From NCBI RefSeq assembly GCF_023674425.1, contig NZ_CP098401.1, positions 930,001 to 994,000 on the forward strand: a DNA stretch of 64,000 nucleotides. The letters run 5' to 3'. Below, piece by piece: positions 27,015 through 36,108 of this stretch; within the stretch, counting starts at the first letter, position 1; each line of letters opens with the position of its first letter. The notes under the pieces were generated by a model, which worked only from the letters and a program-made list of their open reading frames with translations, ran no database searches and was not told the origin of the DNA. The position numbers were made by a program, and so were the translations under genes. Source of the stretch: Sphingomonas donggukensis (GTDB lineage Bacteria > Pseudomonadota > Alphaproteobacteria > Sphingomonadales > Sphingomonadaceae).

Positions 27015-28319
27015 TCAGTCGGGCAGTTCGTCGTTGTCGCGGAGCACTTCGCCCGCGAGATACAGCGAGCCGAGAATGGCGATATCGACCGGCGCATCCG
27101 CCAGCGGCCTCAGCGCGGCGGAAACGTCCGCAGCCGTCGTGGCCGGCACGCCAAGGCCGCGGGCGATCTCGGCGAGATGGTCGGGGGCGTGGTGGTCATG
27201 GCCCGGGATCGGGACCGCCGTCAGCGATGCCGCGAGCGAGGCGAAGGGCGCGAGGAATCCCGCCGCATCCTTGTTCGCGAGCATGCCGACGACCAGATGC
27301 GCGCGCGCGCCGCCAAGCACCTGCCGCAGCGCATCGGCGACCGCATCCGCGGCAGCGGGATTGTGCCCGCCGTCGAGCCAGACTCGCGAGCCCGGCGCGA
27401 GCGTCGCGACCAACGGGCCGTCGCCCAGCCGCTGCATCCGCGCCGGCCAACGGGTCGTCGTCGCCGCGGTCGCGAGCGCCGCGGACGAAACGGGCACTCG
27501 GTCCTGATGGCGCAGCATCGCGGTGGCGAGCGCGAGGTTGCGCGCCTGGTGCCCGCCCGACAGCGCAGGGAGCGGCGTGTCCAACGATCCGCGCGCGTCG
27601 GCGTAGGCGAGCGTATCGCTGACCAGCGCGGTCCAGTCGCGACCCTCGATATGCAAGGCGGCGCCCGCGGTGTCGGCGACCTCGGCCACCGCGCGGGCGA
27701 CGTCGTCGGTGTAGGCGAGGGTCACGAGCGGGCGGCCGGGCTTGGCGATGCCGGCCTTTTCGCGAGCGATGGCGACGGCGGTGTCGCCGAGGAAGCTCTG
27801 ATGATCGATGCCGAGCTGGGCGATGCCGCAGACCGCGGGATCGACGACGACGTTGGTCGCATCGAGCCGCCCGCCCAAGCCCACCTCTATCACGCAGGCG
27901 TCGGCGGCAACTTCGGAGAACATCAGGAACGCAGCAGCGGTCGAGACTTCGAAGAAACTCGCGCCGATCCCCTCGGCCACGTCGAGCACGCGGGCCATGA
28001 CGGTGGCCAGCGGTTCGTCCTCGATCAGCTGTCCGGCCACCCGGATGCGCTCATTGAAGCGGACGAGGTGCGGCGAGGTGTAGGCGTGGACCCGGTAGCC
28101 CTCCGCCTCCAGCGCGCTGCGCAGGAACGCGCAGGTTGATCCCTTGCCGTTGGTTCCGGCGACGTGGAACACCGGCGGAAGGCGCAGATGCGGATCGCCG
28201 AGCCGCGCCAGCAGCTGCGCGATGCGGGCCAGGCCGAGGATATCGGCACCGGGCGACAGCATCGTCAGGCGATCGAGCTGTGCCTGGACGGCGGGGGAGG
28301 TGGAGGTGGCGTGGTCCAT
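27015..28319 (-). CDS. folC: Bifunctional dihydrofolate / folylpolyglutamate synthase
   Basis: Adds glutamate to dihydropteroate and to folates, ATP-dependent, in the cytosol. 434 residues. Mur-ligase fold: P-loop VAGTNGKGSTCAFL, YTSPHLVRFNERI, EVGLGGRLDATNVV, and the C-terminal domain with WLDGGHNPAAADAV. ATG 28319 is standard. It is the last gene of the long minus-strand trp/acc run, separated from accD by a 124-base gap holding a palindromic repeat, so its expression may be partly uncoupled. Confidence 0.95.
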   Translation of the reverse strand: MDHATSTSPAVQAQLDRLTMLSPGADILGLARIAQLLARLGDPHLRLPPVFHVAGTNGKGSTCAFLRSALEAEGYRVHAYTSPHLVRFNERIRVAGQLIEDEPLATVMARVLDVAEGIGASFFEVSTAAAFLMFSEVAADACVIEVGLGGRLDATNVVVDPAVCGIAQLGIDHQSFLGDTAVAIAREKAGIAKPGRPLVTLAYTDDVARAVAEVADTAGAALHIEGRDWTALVSDTLAYADARGSLDTPLPALSGGHQARNLALATAMLRHQDRVPVSSAALATAATTTRWPARMQRLGDGPLVATLAPGSRVWLDGGHNPAAADAVADALRQVLGGARAHLVVGMLANKDAAGFLAPFASLAASLTAVPIPGHDHHAPDHLAEIARGLGVPATTAADVSAALRPLADAPVDIAILGSLYLAGEVLRDNDELPD

Positions 28320-28330
28320 CTGTCTTTACT

Positions 28331-28432
28331 CCCTCCCCCCTCCGGGGGAGAGGTTCGGCGAGGGGTCGTGCCGCGAGCGTCGGTCTCTGCGAGGCTCCCC
28401 CCTCTCCCAACCCTCTCCCCAAGGGGAGAGGG
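28331..28432. repeat. CCCTCTCC...GGAGAGGG palindromic repeat
   Basis: Two hairpins of the same kind face each other: a CCCTCCCCC/GGGGGAGAGG stem at 28331-28353 and CCCTCTCCCC/GGGGAGAGGG at 28411-28432. Together they form a larger imperfect inverted repeat. It lies within the presumed operon, between accD and folC. Confidence 0.75.
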
Positions 28433-28442
28433 CTTCTTCTTG

Positions 28443-29297
28443 CTACGCCGCCTGCTTGACCGGCGTCAGATACGCGACCAGCCGACCCAGCGTTTCCTTC
28501 AGGTCGCGGCGGTGGGTGACCATGTCGATCAGGCCGTGGTCGCGGTAATATTCGCTCGTCTGGAAATCGTCGGGCAGCTTTTCGCGGATCGTGTTCTCGA
28601 TCACGCGGCGCCCGGTGAAGGCGAGCGTCGCATTGGGCTCGGCGATCTGCACGTCGCCGAGCATCGCATAAGCGGCCATGACCCCGCCCGACGTCGGGTC
28701 GGTCAGTACCACGATGTAGGGCAGGCCGGCGTCGTGCAGCATCTCGATCGCGACGGTGCTGCGCGGCATCTGCATCAGGCTGAGGATGCCCTCCTGCATC
28801 CGCGCGCCGCCGCTGGCGGTGAAGACGATGTAGGGCGCACGCTCTGCGATCGCGGCTTCGCAGCCGGCGACGAATGCCTCGCCGACCGCCTGGCCCATTG
28901 ATCCGCCCATGAAGGCGAAGTCCTGCACGCCGATGACGGCGCGGTTGCCGTCGATGGTGCCGACCGCGTTGACGAAAGCGTCCTGTTCGCCGGTGGCGAC
29001 GCGGGCGGCTTTGAGCCGGTCGATGTAGCGCTTGGAATCGCGGAACTTCAACGGATCCTCGGCGACACGCGGGCTGTCGAGGACGGTCCAGCTATCCTCG
29101 TCGAAATGATAGTCGAAGCGCAGCGATGGCCCGATGCGGTCGTGGTGATCGCATTTCGGGCAGACGTGCTGGTTGTCCTCCAGCTCCTTCACGAACACCA
29201 TCTGCCCGCAGCCCTTGCACTTGTGCCACAGGTTGTCGGGCGTCTCGCGCTTGGCGACGAAGGGGATCGCGTTGCGGACGCGGTCGAGCCAGCTCAT
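28443..29297 (-). CDS. accD: Acetyl-CoA carboxylase carboxyltransferase beta subunit
   Basis: Half of the carboxyltransferase that moves CO2 from biotin to acetyl-CoA, making malonyl-CoA for fatty-acid synthesis. 284 residues. The N-terminal zinc ribbon has Cys27, Cys30, Cys46 and Cys49 (CKGCG...CPKC). The crotonase-fold core has DFAFMGGSMG, FTASGGARMQEG and TDPTSGGV. ATG overlaps the trpA stop by 4 bases, the usual trpA-accD-folC order in many proteobacteria. Confidence 0.97.
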   Translation of the reverse strand: MSWLDRVRNAIPFVAKRETPDNLWHKCKGCGQMVFVKELEDNQHVCPKCDHHDRIGPSLRFDYHFDEDSWTVLDSPRVAEDPLKFRDSKRYIDRLKAARVATGEQDAFVNAVGTIDGNRAVIGVQDFAFMGGSMGQAVGEAFVAGCEAAIAERAPYIVFTASGGARMQEGILSLMQMPRSTVAIEMLHDAGLPYIVVLTDPTSGGVMAAYAMLGDVQIAEPNATLAFTGRRVIENTIREKLPDDFQTSEYYRDHGLIDMVTHRRDLKETLGRLVAYLTPVKQAA

Positions 29298-30100
29298 GCT
29301 GCTGCTTCCTTGTTCTTCGGGTGCCGACAGGCGTCGGCGAGGGTGGAGATATAGGCGCGCACCGGCTCGGCGGCATCGGCGCCGTGGATGGCGACGAGGT
29401 CGACGATCGCGGAACCGACGACGACGCCGTCCGCGACCGCGGCGACCGCAGCGGCCTGTTCGGGGGTACGGATGCCGAAGCCGACCGCGACGGGCAGGTC
29501 GGTCGCGGCCTTCAGCCGGGCGACGGCCTCGGCGATCGAGGACTGCGCGGCCTGTTGCAGACCGGTGATCCCGGCGACCGACACGTAGTAGAGGAACCCG
29601 CTGGCGCCATCGAGCACCGTCGGCAGGCGCGCGGCGTCGGTGGTCGGGGTGGCGAGGCGGATCGGGGCGACGCCCTTGGCCCGGAGCGCAGGGCCGAACG
29701 CATCGTCCTCCTCGGGCGGGATGTCGACGCAGATCACGCCGTCGACACCGGCGTCGGCACAGGCATCGGCAAACCAGTCCGCCCCGCGGCGCAGCATCGG
29801 ATTGGCGTAGCCCATCAGGACGAGCGGCACGTCCGGATGACGGGCACGAAAGTCCTTGGCGATCGACAGGATGTCGGCGGTGGTGGTGCCGCCGCCGAGA
29901 CTACGCAGGTTCGCCGCCTGGATCGCGGGGCCGTCGGCCATCGGGTCTGTGAACGGCATGCCGAGTTCGATGACATCGGCACCCCCGGCGACCAGCGCGT
30001 CGAGGATGGCGGGCGTGGTGGCCACAGTCGGATCGCCCGCGGTGACGAAGGTGACGAGCGCGGGACGGCCCTTGGCGAAAGCGGTGGAGAGGCGGGTCAT
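29294..30100 (-). CDS. trpA: Tryptophan synthase alpha subunit
   Basis: Cleaves indole-3-glycerol phosphate and channels indole to TrpB. 268 residues. Catalytic Glu45 in VIELGMPF and Asp56 in PMADGP, followed by LVLMGYANP, VDIPPEE and the phosphate-binding VGFGIRTPEQ and GVVVGSAIV. ATG 30100 gives the standard MTRLSTAF start and overlaps by 4 bases (ATGA) the stop of a small membrane-protein gene that separates it from trpB. Confidence 0.96.
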   Translation of the reverse strand: MTRLSTAFAKGRPALVTFVTAGDPTVATTPAILDALVAGGADVIELGMPFTDPMADGPAIQAANLRSLGGGTTTADILSIAKDFRARHPDVPLVLMGYANPMLRRGADWFADACADAGVDGVICVDIPPEEDDAFGPALRAKGVAPIRLATPTTDAARLPTVLDGASGFLYYVSVAGITGLQQAAQSSIAEAVARLKAATDLPVAVGFGIRTPEQAAAVAAVADGVVVGSAIVDLVAIHGADAAEPVRAYISTLADACRHPKNKEAAA

Positions 30101-30318
30101 AAGGTGCGCACGCCGCGCGGCCTGAGCCAAGCAACCTTCCGCTGCATGAGAGTTGCAATAGGAATTGCCGTCCAAAGCGCAATTATCCATGCGAGCGATT
30201 GTCCAAGAATCTCAGTCCCAGTCAGTGCTGAGAACTCGCGTAAAACGCTCCAAAAAATGAAGAAGAGGCCGCAAGCTAAGACGAGCCAACACATCCACTT
30301 CAGCGCGATTAAGATCAC
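30097..30318 (-). CDS. 73-residue two-helix membrane protein between trpB and trpA
   Basis: I recognise no family. GTG start at 30318 overlaps the trpB stop (GTGA) and its TGA stop overlaps the trpA ATG (ATGA), so it is wedged in with 4-base overlaps on both sides, good evidence that it is translated. It has two hydrophobic helices (about 3-26, [16 protein letters not shown]; about 40-60, [16 protein letters not shown]) and a basic tail ([12 protein letters not shown]), which suggests both ends face the cytoplasm. Bases 30121-30300 are 50% G+C by direct count, far below the flanking genes, and codons such as TTA appear. It may be a recent insertion, perhaps a remnant or small toxin-like or regulatory membrane peptide; function unknown. 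Confidence 0.7.
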   Translation of the reverse strand: MILIALKWMCWLVLACGLFFIFWSVLREFSALTGTEILGQSLAWIIALWTAIPIATLMQRKVAWLRPRGVRTL

Positions 30319-31544
30319 ATCGCCACTCCCAGCGCGTCGGCCACGGTGAAGATGTCCTTGTCGCCGCGCCCGCACAGGTTCGCCAGAATCACCTGGTCGC
30401 GCCGCATCTCCCGCGCGCGATTCGCGACCGCGGCGATGGCGTGGCTGGGTTCGAGGGCGGGGATGATACCTTCCGTCCGGCACAGCAGCTGGAAGGCGTC
30501 GAGCGCCTCGGTGTCGGTGATCGCGGTATATTCGACCCGGCCGATATCCTTCAGCCACGCGTGCTCCGGGCCGATGCCGGGATAGTCGAGGCCGGCGGAG
30601 ATCGAGTGTGCCTCAGTGATCTGGCCGTCGTCGTCCTGGAGCAGATAGGTCTTGTTGCCGTGGAGAACGCCGGGGAAGCCACCGGCAAGGCTCGCCGCAT
30701 GCTTCTTGTCGAGACCCTCGCCCGCCGCCTCGACGCCGAGCATCTGTACGTCGGCATCGTCGAGGAAGGGGTGGAACAGGCCGATCGCGTTGCTGCCCCC
30801 GCCGATCGCGGCGACGAGCAGGTCGGGAAGCTTGCCGGTGCGCTCCAGCATCTGCGCGCGCGCCTCGCGCCCGATCACGCTCTGGAAATCGCGGACCAGC
30901 TCGGGGTAGGGATGCGGGCCGGCGGCGGTGCCGATGATGTAGAACGTGTCGTGGACGTTCGCGACCCAGTCGCGCATCCCCTCGTTCATCGCGTCCTTCA
31001 GCGTGTGCGCGCCGCTGGTCACAGGGCGGACTTCGGCGCCGAGCAGCTTCATGCGGAAGACATTCGGTGCCTGACGCTCGACGTCCTTGGCGCCCATGTA
31101 GATGACGCAGGGCAGCCCGAACCGCGCGCAGACGGTGGCGGTCGCGACGCCGTGCTGGCCGGCGCCGGTCTCGGCAATAATCCGCGTCTTGCCCATGCGG
31201 ATCGCGAGCAGGATCTGGCCGATGCAGTTGTTGATCTTGTGCGCGCCGGTGTGGTTCAACTCGTCGCGCTTGAACCAGACCTCTGCGCCCATGCCTTCGG
31301 GGGCGCTCTCGCGAAGCATCTCGGTCAACCGCTCGGCATAATAGAGCGGGCTCGGGCGACCGACATAATGTTCGAGCAGGTCGTCGAACTGCGCCCGGAA
31401 TGCCGGGTCCGCCTTCGCCGCGCGATATTCGCGATCGAGGTCGAGCACGAGCGGCATCAGCGTCTCGGCGACGTAGCGCCCGCCGTATTCGCCGAAATGG
31501 CCGCGATCATCAGGCTGCGCGCGGAAGGAATTTGGGGTGGTCAT
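30315..31544 (-). CDS. trpB: Tryptophan synthase beta subunit
   Basis: PLP enzyme joining indole and serine into tryptophan. 409 residues. [17 protein letters not shown] at the start, PLP-binding Lys103 in [17 protein letters not shown], the phosphate-clamping GGGSNAIG, and CGRGDKDIF near the end. ATG 31544 overlaps the trpF stop (ATGA). Part of a coupled trpF-trpB-x-trpA-accD series. Confidence 0.97.
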   Translation of the reverse strand: MTTPNSFRAQPDDRGHFGEYGGRYVAETLMPLVLDLDREYRAAKADPAFRAQFDDLLEHYVGRPSPLYYAERLTEMLRESAPEGMGAEVWFKRDELNHTGAHKINNCIGQILLAIRMGKTRIIAETGAGQHGVATATVCARFGLPCVIYMGAKDVERQAPNVFRMKLLGAEVRPVTSGAHTLKDAMNEGMRDWVANVHDTFYIIGTAAGPHPYPELVRDFQSVIGREARAQMLERTGKLPDLLVAAIGGGSNAIGLFHPFLDDADVQMLGVEAAGEGLDKKHAASLAGGFPGVLHGNKTYLLQDDDGQITEAHSISAGLDYPGIGPEHAWLKDIGRVEYTAITDTEALDAFQLLCRTEGIIPALEPSHAIAAVANRAREMRRDQVILANLCGRGDKDIFTVADALGVAM

Positions 31545-32179
31545 AGCTGCGCGACCGATTGGAGGAAGGCGGCGATCTTGTCCACATCCTTGACCCCCGG
31601 CGCGCTTTCGACGCCCGAGGAGACGTCGACCAGCGTCGCACCGGTGCGGCGGACGGCTTCCGCCACATTGCCGGCATCGAGCCCGCCCGAGAGTGCCCAC
31701 GGCAGCGGATGGCGGAAGCCATCGAGCAGGCTCCAGTCGAAGCGCACCCCCATGCCGCCGGGCAGCGCGGCGCCGTCCGGTGTCTTGGCGTCGTATAGGA
31801 TGCGGTCGGCGGCGCCGGCGTAGCTGCGCGCGGCGTCGAGGTCGGCGCGGGTCTTCACCGCCACCGCCGCCCAGGTTTCGATACCGAACCGTGCGCGTAA
31901 AGCAGCGACGCGGGAGGGAGCGGTCTTGTGCAGCTGGAGCGTATCGATCCCGGCGACGCTTACCGCGCGCTCGACCGCCGCGTCGTCGGGATCGACGAAC
32001 ACGCCGACCGCACGGACATGGTCGGGGACCATCGCGACCAGCGCGGCGGCGCGGGCCGGGTCGACGTCGCGCGGGGAGGGGGCGAAGAATACGAAGCCGA
32101 CGTGGCTCGCGCCACCGGCGATGGCGGCGCCGAGCGTGTCTTCGGTCGATAGGCCGCATATTTTTGCGCTGACGGGCAT
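31541..32179 (-). CDS. trpF: Phosphoribosylanthranilate isomerase
   Basis: Amadori rearrangement of phosphoribosyl-anthranilate to CdRP in tryptophan synthesis. 212 residues, TIM barrel. KICGL at the N-terminus carries the catalytic Cys8; GFVFF, LQLHK, and the C-terminal phosphate site [12 protein letters not shown] and VDVSSGVE are typical. 16 bases downstream of a GNAT gene. No trpD/trpC in the window, so the pathway genes are split, as usual in alphaproteobacteria. Confidence 0.95.
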   Translation of the reverse strand: MPVSAKICGLSTEDTLGAAIAGGASHVGFVFFAPSPRDVDPARAAALVAMVPDHVRAVGVFVDPDDAAVERAVSVAGIDTLQLHKTAPSRVAALRARFGIETWAAVAVKTRADLDAARSYAGAADRILYDAKTPDGAALPGGMGVRFDWSLLDGFRHPLPWALSGGLDAGNVAEAVRRTGATLVDVSSGVESAPGVKDVDKIAAFLQSVAQL

Positions 32180-32195
32180 GGCACCGCCATAGGCG

Positions 32196-32705
32196 TCAGG
32201 GGAGGGGCTTTACCAGTACCGTCAGATGCAGCGGCGGCTCGACCGCGACCGGGAAAGCGCGACGCTCACCGGTCAGCGCGTAGCCGCGGCGCTCGTAATA
32301 GGCGATCAGCGCGGTGCGGACGTCGATGACGGTCATTTCGATGGCGTTCGCGCCGAAGGTGTCGCGCGCGCAGGCTTCGGCGGCGGCGATCAGGCGGCTG
32401 CCGATGCCGTCCGCCTGCCGCTGCGGATCGACCGACAGCAGGCCGCGATAGGCGAGGCCATCGCCGCGGCTCTCGACATGGACGCTGCCGACCGGGTCGG
32501 TGCCATCGAACGCGACCAGCAAGCGCGCGTGCGGATCGGTGACGATTGCTTCGAGCGTGGCGAGATCGGTACGCGCGCCGGGAACGAGATCGGCCTCATG
32601 CGTCCAGCCTGCACGCGCCGCTTCGCCGCGATACGCCCGCTCGATCACGGGGTGCAGTCGCGCGAGGTCGTCGCGGACCGCTGGGCGGATCGTCAGGTCT
32701 GACAT
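32196..32705 (-). CDS. GNAT-family N-acetyltransferase
   Basis: 169 residues, cytosolic acetyl-CoA-dependent acetyltransferase of the GNAT fold. N-terminal MSDLTIRPAVRDDLARLHPVI, central beta strands with VGSVHVE, the acetyl-CoA loop around YRGLLSVDPQRQADGIGSRLI (Q/R-x-x-G-x-G/S type), and the C-terminal ALIAYYERRGYALTGE. Substrate unknown. Lies between pyrF (10 bases) and trpF (16 bases), so co-transcribed with them. ATG 32705 is the first start that keeps the full fold. Confidence 0.85.
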   Translation of the reverse strand: MSDLTIRPAVRDDLARLHPVIERAYRGEAARAGWTHEADLVPGARTDLATLEAIVTDPHARLLVAFDGTDPVGSVHVESRGDGLAYRGLLSVDPQRQADGIGSRLIAAAEACARDTFGANAIEMTVIDVRTALIAYYERRGYALTGERRAFPVAVEPPLHLTVLVKPLP

Positions 32706-32715
32706 CGCGCGGAAG

Positions 32716-33390
32716 TTACAGCGTCGCCTCGATCGCGCGCGCGGCCATGTCGGGATCTTCGGCCAGCGTGATCGGGCGACCGACGACCAGGATCGAGGCA
32801 CCGGCGTCGAGCGCCGCGCGGGGGGTGACGACACGTTTCTGGTCGCCAGCGGAGCCGTTGGCGGGACGCACGCCGGGCACGACGAAGAAGCCGTCGCGCC
32901 AGACCTTGCGCGCGGCGGCGACTTCCTCTCCCGAACACACGATGCCGTCGATGCCCGATTCGCGTGCCAGCTCGGCCAGCCGCACCACCTGATCGTGCGG
33001 ATCGGATCCGACTCCGATCGAGGCGAGGTCGCTGGCGTCGAGGCTGGTGAGCATCGTCACCGCGACCACCTTCGTACCCTCGGGCGCGGCCGCCTTGGCA
33101 TCCTCCATCATCGCGCGGCCACCCGCGGCGTGGACGGTCAGGATCGCAGGCTCCAGCCCGCGCAGCGCCTGCACCGCCTTGGCGACGGTGTTCGGGATGT
33201 CGTGGAACTTCAGGTCGAGGAAGATCGGCAGGCCGACGTCGGCCATCTCGCGCACCCCGGCGCGACCGTTGGCCATGAAGAATTCGAGGCCGAGCTTGAT
33301 CCCGCCGACATGGTTGCGGACGCGGGCGGCGATCGACTTGGCGCGGGCAAGGTCGGGGGTGTCCAGCGCGACGTAGAGCGGGCTGCTCAC
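32716..33390 (-). CDS. pyrF: Orotidine 5'-phosphate decarboxylase
   Basis: Last step of de novo UMP synthesis. 224 residues, TIM barrel. Catalytic cluster Asp59-x-Lys61-x-x-Asp64 in FLDLKFHDIPNTV; VHAAGG, TMLTS and the phosphate loop VVPGVRP with VVGRPIT follow. GTG 33390 overlaps the stop of the lapA-type gene (GTGA), so translation is likely coupled. A pyrimidine gene sitting in a trp cluster gives shared control of phosphoribosyl-consuming pathways (inference). Confidence 0.96.
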   Translation of the reverse strand: MSSPLYVALDTPDLARAKSIAARVRNHVGGIKLGLEFFMANGRAGVREMADVGLPIFLDLKFHDIPNTVAKAVQALRGLEPAILTVHAAGGRAMMEDAKAAAPEGTKVVAVTMLTSLDASDLASIGVGSDPHDQVVRLAELARESGIDGIVCSGEEVAAARKVWRDGFFVVPGVRPANGSAGDQKRVVTPRAALDAGASILVVGRPITLAEDPDMAARAIEATL

Positions 33391-33752
33391 GGACGGGGAT
33401 CGTCGATCTGCGGCGGCGCGGGGGCGGGCGCAAGCGGCGGCACCGGCTCGGCATCGCCGGGGGTGATGAGGCCGGGCGCGATCGGGGCGGGCGCGACGGC
33501 GACGGTGCGCAAGTCCTGCACCGCGCGCTCGCTCGACGACAGGCGCTGCTTCAGCCGCCAGCGCACCGCATAATGCCAAAGCCACGTCGGGACCAGGCCG
33601 GCGAGGAAGCAGACCAGCATCAGCAGCGGCAGGTTGATATCGACGATCATCCCGCCCCACAGCCGCACGGGGACGACGTCCCAGTTGTTGAAGGCAAAGG
33701 CCACGCCGAGCGCGACGGTGAAGACGATCAGCAACGTTTTCAGAAACTGCAT
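33387..33752 (-). CDS. LapA-domain membrane protein
   Basis: 121 residues with the LapA (DUF1049) layout: two transmembrane helices (TLLIVFTVALGVAFAFNNW and LPLLMLVCFLAGLVPTWLW) joined by a short loop with VVPVRLWGG, then a basic cytosolic segment and a Pro/Ala-rich disordered tail. In enterobacteria LapA homologues work in lipopolysaccharide homeostasis; that is not shown here. ATG 33752. Next to pyrF, as usual in sphingomonads. Confidence 0.85.
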   Translation of the reverse strand: MQFLKTLLIVFTVALGVAFAFNNWDVVPVRLWGGMIVDINLPLLMLVCFLAGLVPTWLWHYAVRWRLKQRLSSSERAVQDLRTVAVAPAPIAPGLITPGDAEPVPPLAPAPAPPQIDDPRP

Positions 33753-33793
33753 GAGGTGCAGCTTATGCGCGTCGCGCGCGGATTGCCAATCCT

Positions 33794-36088
33794 CTAGCCG
33801 CGCCGTCCGCCGATCTCTGCCCTGAGCGTCCGGAACAGCGTGGCGATCGTGGTCAGCCGCGGCTCCTCCGCATCGAGGATGGCGAGGAAGGCAGCGCGCT
33901 TGATCTGCGCGATTCGCCCAGGCTTCAGGCGGGTGCCGGCGGGAATCGTCGATGCCACGATGTCGATCAGCCGGTCGGTGCCGTGCAGTCGCCCCCACAG
34001 ATAGTCGTTCTCACGGTAGGCGCGGCTGAAGAACGCGCCGAAATTGTGGAACTGCGTGCCCTTCAGCGTCGCCGCAGCGCCGCCTTCGCGGATCGCGGTC
34101 GCATCGTCGGGGGAGATGCGGTCGACCTTCACCGGATCGAATTCGTCGAGACCCTCGCCTTGCAGCAGGGGCAAAGTGGCGATGTCGAAATAGGGGAAGC
34201 CGAGATAGGCGAGCAGCAGCGGGCGGCGCTGGTCCTTGGGGAGGGCGGAGAGACCGTCCGACAGGCGGCGATCGGTCTCGGCATCGATGCGCGGCAGGTC
34301 CATCGCCGCGGCGAGCGCGTCGAGCAGCGGGCCGGCATCGTCCTTCGTGCGCCGCACCTCGGCACGCAGCGCGAGGTGGCGGTCGCTCCGCTGGAGGTCG
34401 AGGTAGGCGGCGAGCGATTCGTACACCGCCGAGCGCACCGGTGCGAGCGCGGCGTCGTCGGCGCCCTCGTCCATCTCGGTCAGGCGCCGCGCCAGGATGC
34501 GCAGGCGGCGGATGCGGAAGCCGAGGTCGTGTTCGCGCAGGAATATGACCATCGGCGATGTATGGGCGACGTCGGCGGCATGCCCGGCGACGATGCCGCG
34601 GGCAGTGAGCGTCGCGCGCACCGCGTCGCGCAACCGACGCGCGCGGTCGCCGCGCAGGTCGCCGCCCGCCATCTGCAACAGGCGCACAGTGACGTCGGTG
34701 ACGTCGGCCAGCTTCAGCCGGGCATAGGCCGAATAGGCGAAGCCCGCCTCCTTGGCCGCGGCGACCTGCGCGCGGCGCCGCCACGCCGAAATGCGCGCCG
34801 GCGTCGGATAATCGAGGAACAGCGTATAGCCGAACTGGCGCATCACCTGCGCCTCCACTTCGCCGCGCAGGCCGGCCAGGATCGACTGCAACCGCTCGAT
34901 CCGTTCGGTCCGCGCCTCGATCGCCTCCAGATTGTCGCGGATCGGCTGCTGGCGCGGCAACTCGCTCAGCGCGCCGATGATGGTCTGGAAGAATCCGGGC
35001 GCTTCGGCAGCGGCGACGCCCAGGTTGAACTGATAGCCCGGAACCGGATCGACATAGACGAAGCGGCGGTCGATCTGGCGCCTGGCGGGGCGGTCGCGCA
35101 GCGCGTCGATGGCGGGGCGGAAGGGCGCGTTGGCGAGAACCGAGCCGTCGATCAGCACCGCATCCTCGGCACCGCCGATCGCGGCGTGCCGCGGGAGCAT
35201 GCGTTCGAGGAAGGCGTCGCGGGTCGGCCAGCGCAGCTTGCGCTCCTTCGCCACCGCGTCGATCTCGGCGACCTTCAGCGGGGGGAAGGCGCCGGGAAAG
35301 CTCGACGTCGCCCGGGCGGCGAGCGCCAGTTCGATCGGCTCGCCGATGCCGCCGGCGCCGTGGCCGCGATCGGAGAAGGGGAAGACCAGGCGATGCTCGG
35401 TCTCGACCACTTCCGCCGGGGAATTCAGCCGCAATCGCTCCGGATGGCCGCGGAAATCGGTGACGGTAACGAACAGGTCGAGCGGCTGGCCGTCGGGCAG
35501 CAGGCGCTTGCCCTTGGGCCCGTTCGCCATCGCATCGAACGCGTCGAGGATCATGTGGGTCAGGCGCTTGCCGCCGAACGGCGGCTCGAACCAGCGGGCG
35601 CGGATGAACTGGCGCAGCTTGCGCCCAACTTCCTCGCGCGTTTCCGGCTCGACGGTGCCGGCGATCTGGTTGCGGTCGGACACCATCCACGCGAGCGGCG
35701 TCGCCCAGAGCTTCGAGAAGCGGTCGGGGGCGGCCTCTGCATCCAGCAGCGCCTCGATATCGGCGTTGTCGAGCCACATCGCGGTCAGCGGGTCGAGCGA
35801 CTGGCCGCTGGCCATTGCCTGCGCCAGGAAGATGCCGTTGATGCCGCCCGCGCTCGCGCCCGCGACGATATCGATCAGGACGCGGACGTTGGTGTCGGTC
35901 GTCTCGGCGATCTCGGCGAGCAGCGCACGGTACACCCCGACGCTGCCCGTGTCGGGATCGGCATCGTCGTGATGCGCGCGGCTGGCACGCGCGAGGCGCC
36001 AGATCTCCGACGTGATGCCGTGCATGTACACCGCCAGGCTGATCCCGCCGTAGCACACCAGCGCCAGCCGCAATTCCTTCTCGCGCAT
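33794..36088 (-). CDS. Patatin-like phospholipase
   Basis: 764-residue lipid acyl hydrolase of the long bacterial patatin-like family. The fold's oxyanion region YGGISLAVYMHG is at 13-23, nucleophile Ser79 sits in GASAGG, and the dyad Asp314 in LIDGSVLANAPF. A helical C-terminal part (about 400-764, including EHDLGFRIRRLRIL and ENDYLWGRLHGTDR) is rich in charged residues and of unknown role. No signal peptide, so cytosolic or membrane-associated. ATG 36088. Lies 20 bases after an endonuclease/exonuclease/phosphatase-family gene and 41 bases before lapA. Confidence 0.88.
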   Translation of the reverse strand: MREKELRLALVCYGGISLAVYMHGITSEIWRLARASRAHHDDADPDTGSVGVYRALLAEIAETTDTNVRVLIDIVAGASAGGINGIFLAQAMASGQSLDPLTAMWLDNADIEALLDAEAAPDRFSKLWATPLAWMVSDRNQIAGTVEPETREEVGRKLRQFIRARWFEPPFGGKRLTHMILDAFDAMANGPKGKRLLPDGQPLDLFVTVTDFRGHPERLRLNSPAEVVETEHRLVFPFSDRGHGAGGIGEPIELALAARATSSFPGAFPPLKVAEIDAVAKERKLRWPTRDAFLERMLPRHAAIGGAEDAVLIDGSVLANAPFRPAIDALRDRPARRQIDRRFVYVDPVPGYQFNLGVAAAEAPGFFQTIIGALSELPRQQPIRDNLEAIEARTERIERLQSILAGLRGEVEAQVMRQFGYTLFLDYPTPARISAWRRRAQVAAAKEAGFAYSAYARLKLADVTDVTVRLLQMAGGDLRGDRARRLRDAVRATLTARGIVAGHAADVAHTSPMVIFLREHDLGFRIRRLRILARRLTEMDEGADDAALAPVRSAVYESLAAYLDLQRSDRHLALRAEVRRTKDDAGPLLDALAAAMDLPRIDAETDRRLSDGLSALPKDQRRPLLLAYLGFPYFDIATLPLLQGEGLDEFDPVKVDRISPDDATAIREGGAAATLKGTQFHNFGAFFSRAYRENDYLWGRLHGTDRLIDIVASTIPAGTRLKPGRIAQIKRAAFLAILDAEEPRLTTIATLFRTLRAEIGGRRG

Positions 36089-36108
36089 GGCCGCGACCGT
36101 CTCCCCCC

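Noticed and set aside
30319-30558. N-terminal extension of the 73-aa gene into trpB
   Set aside because: Residues upstream of the GTG are Arg-rich shadow sequence of trpB; the hydrophobic protein begins only after the trpB stop.
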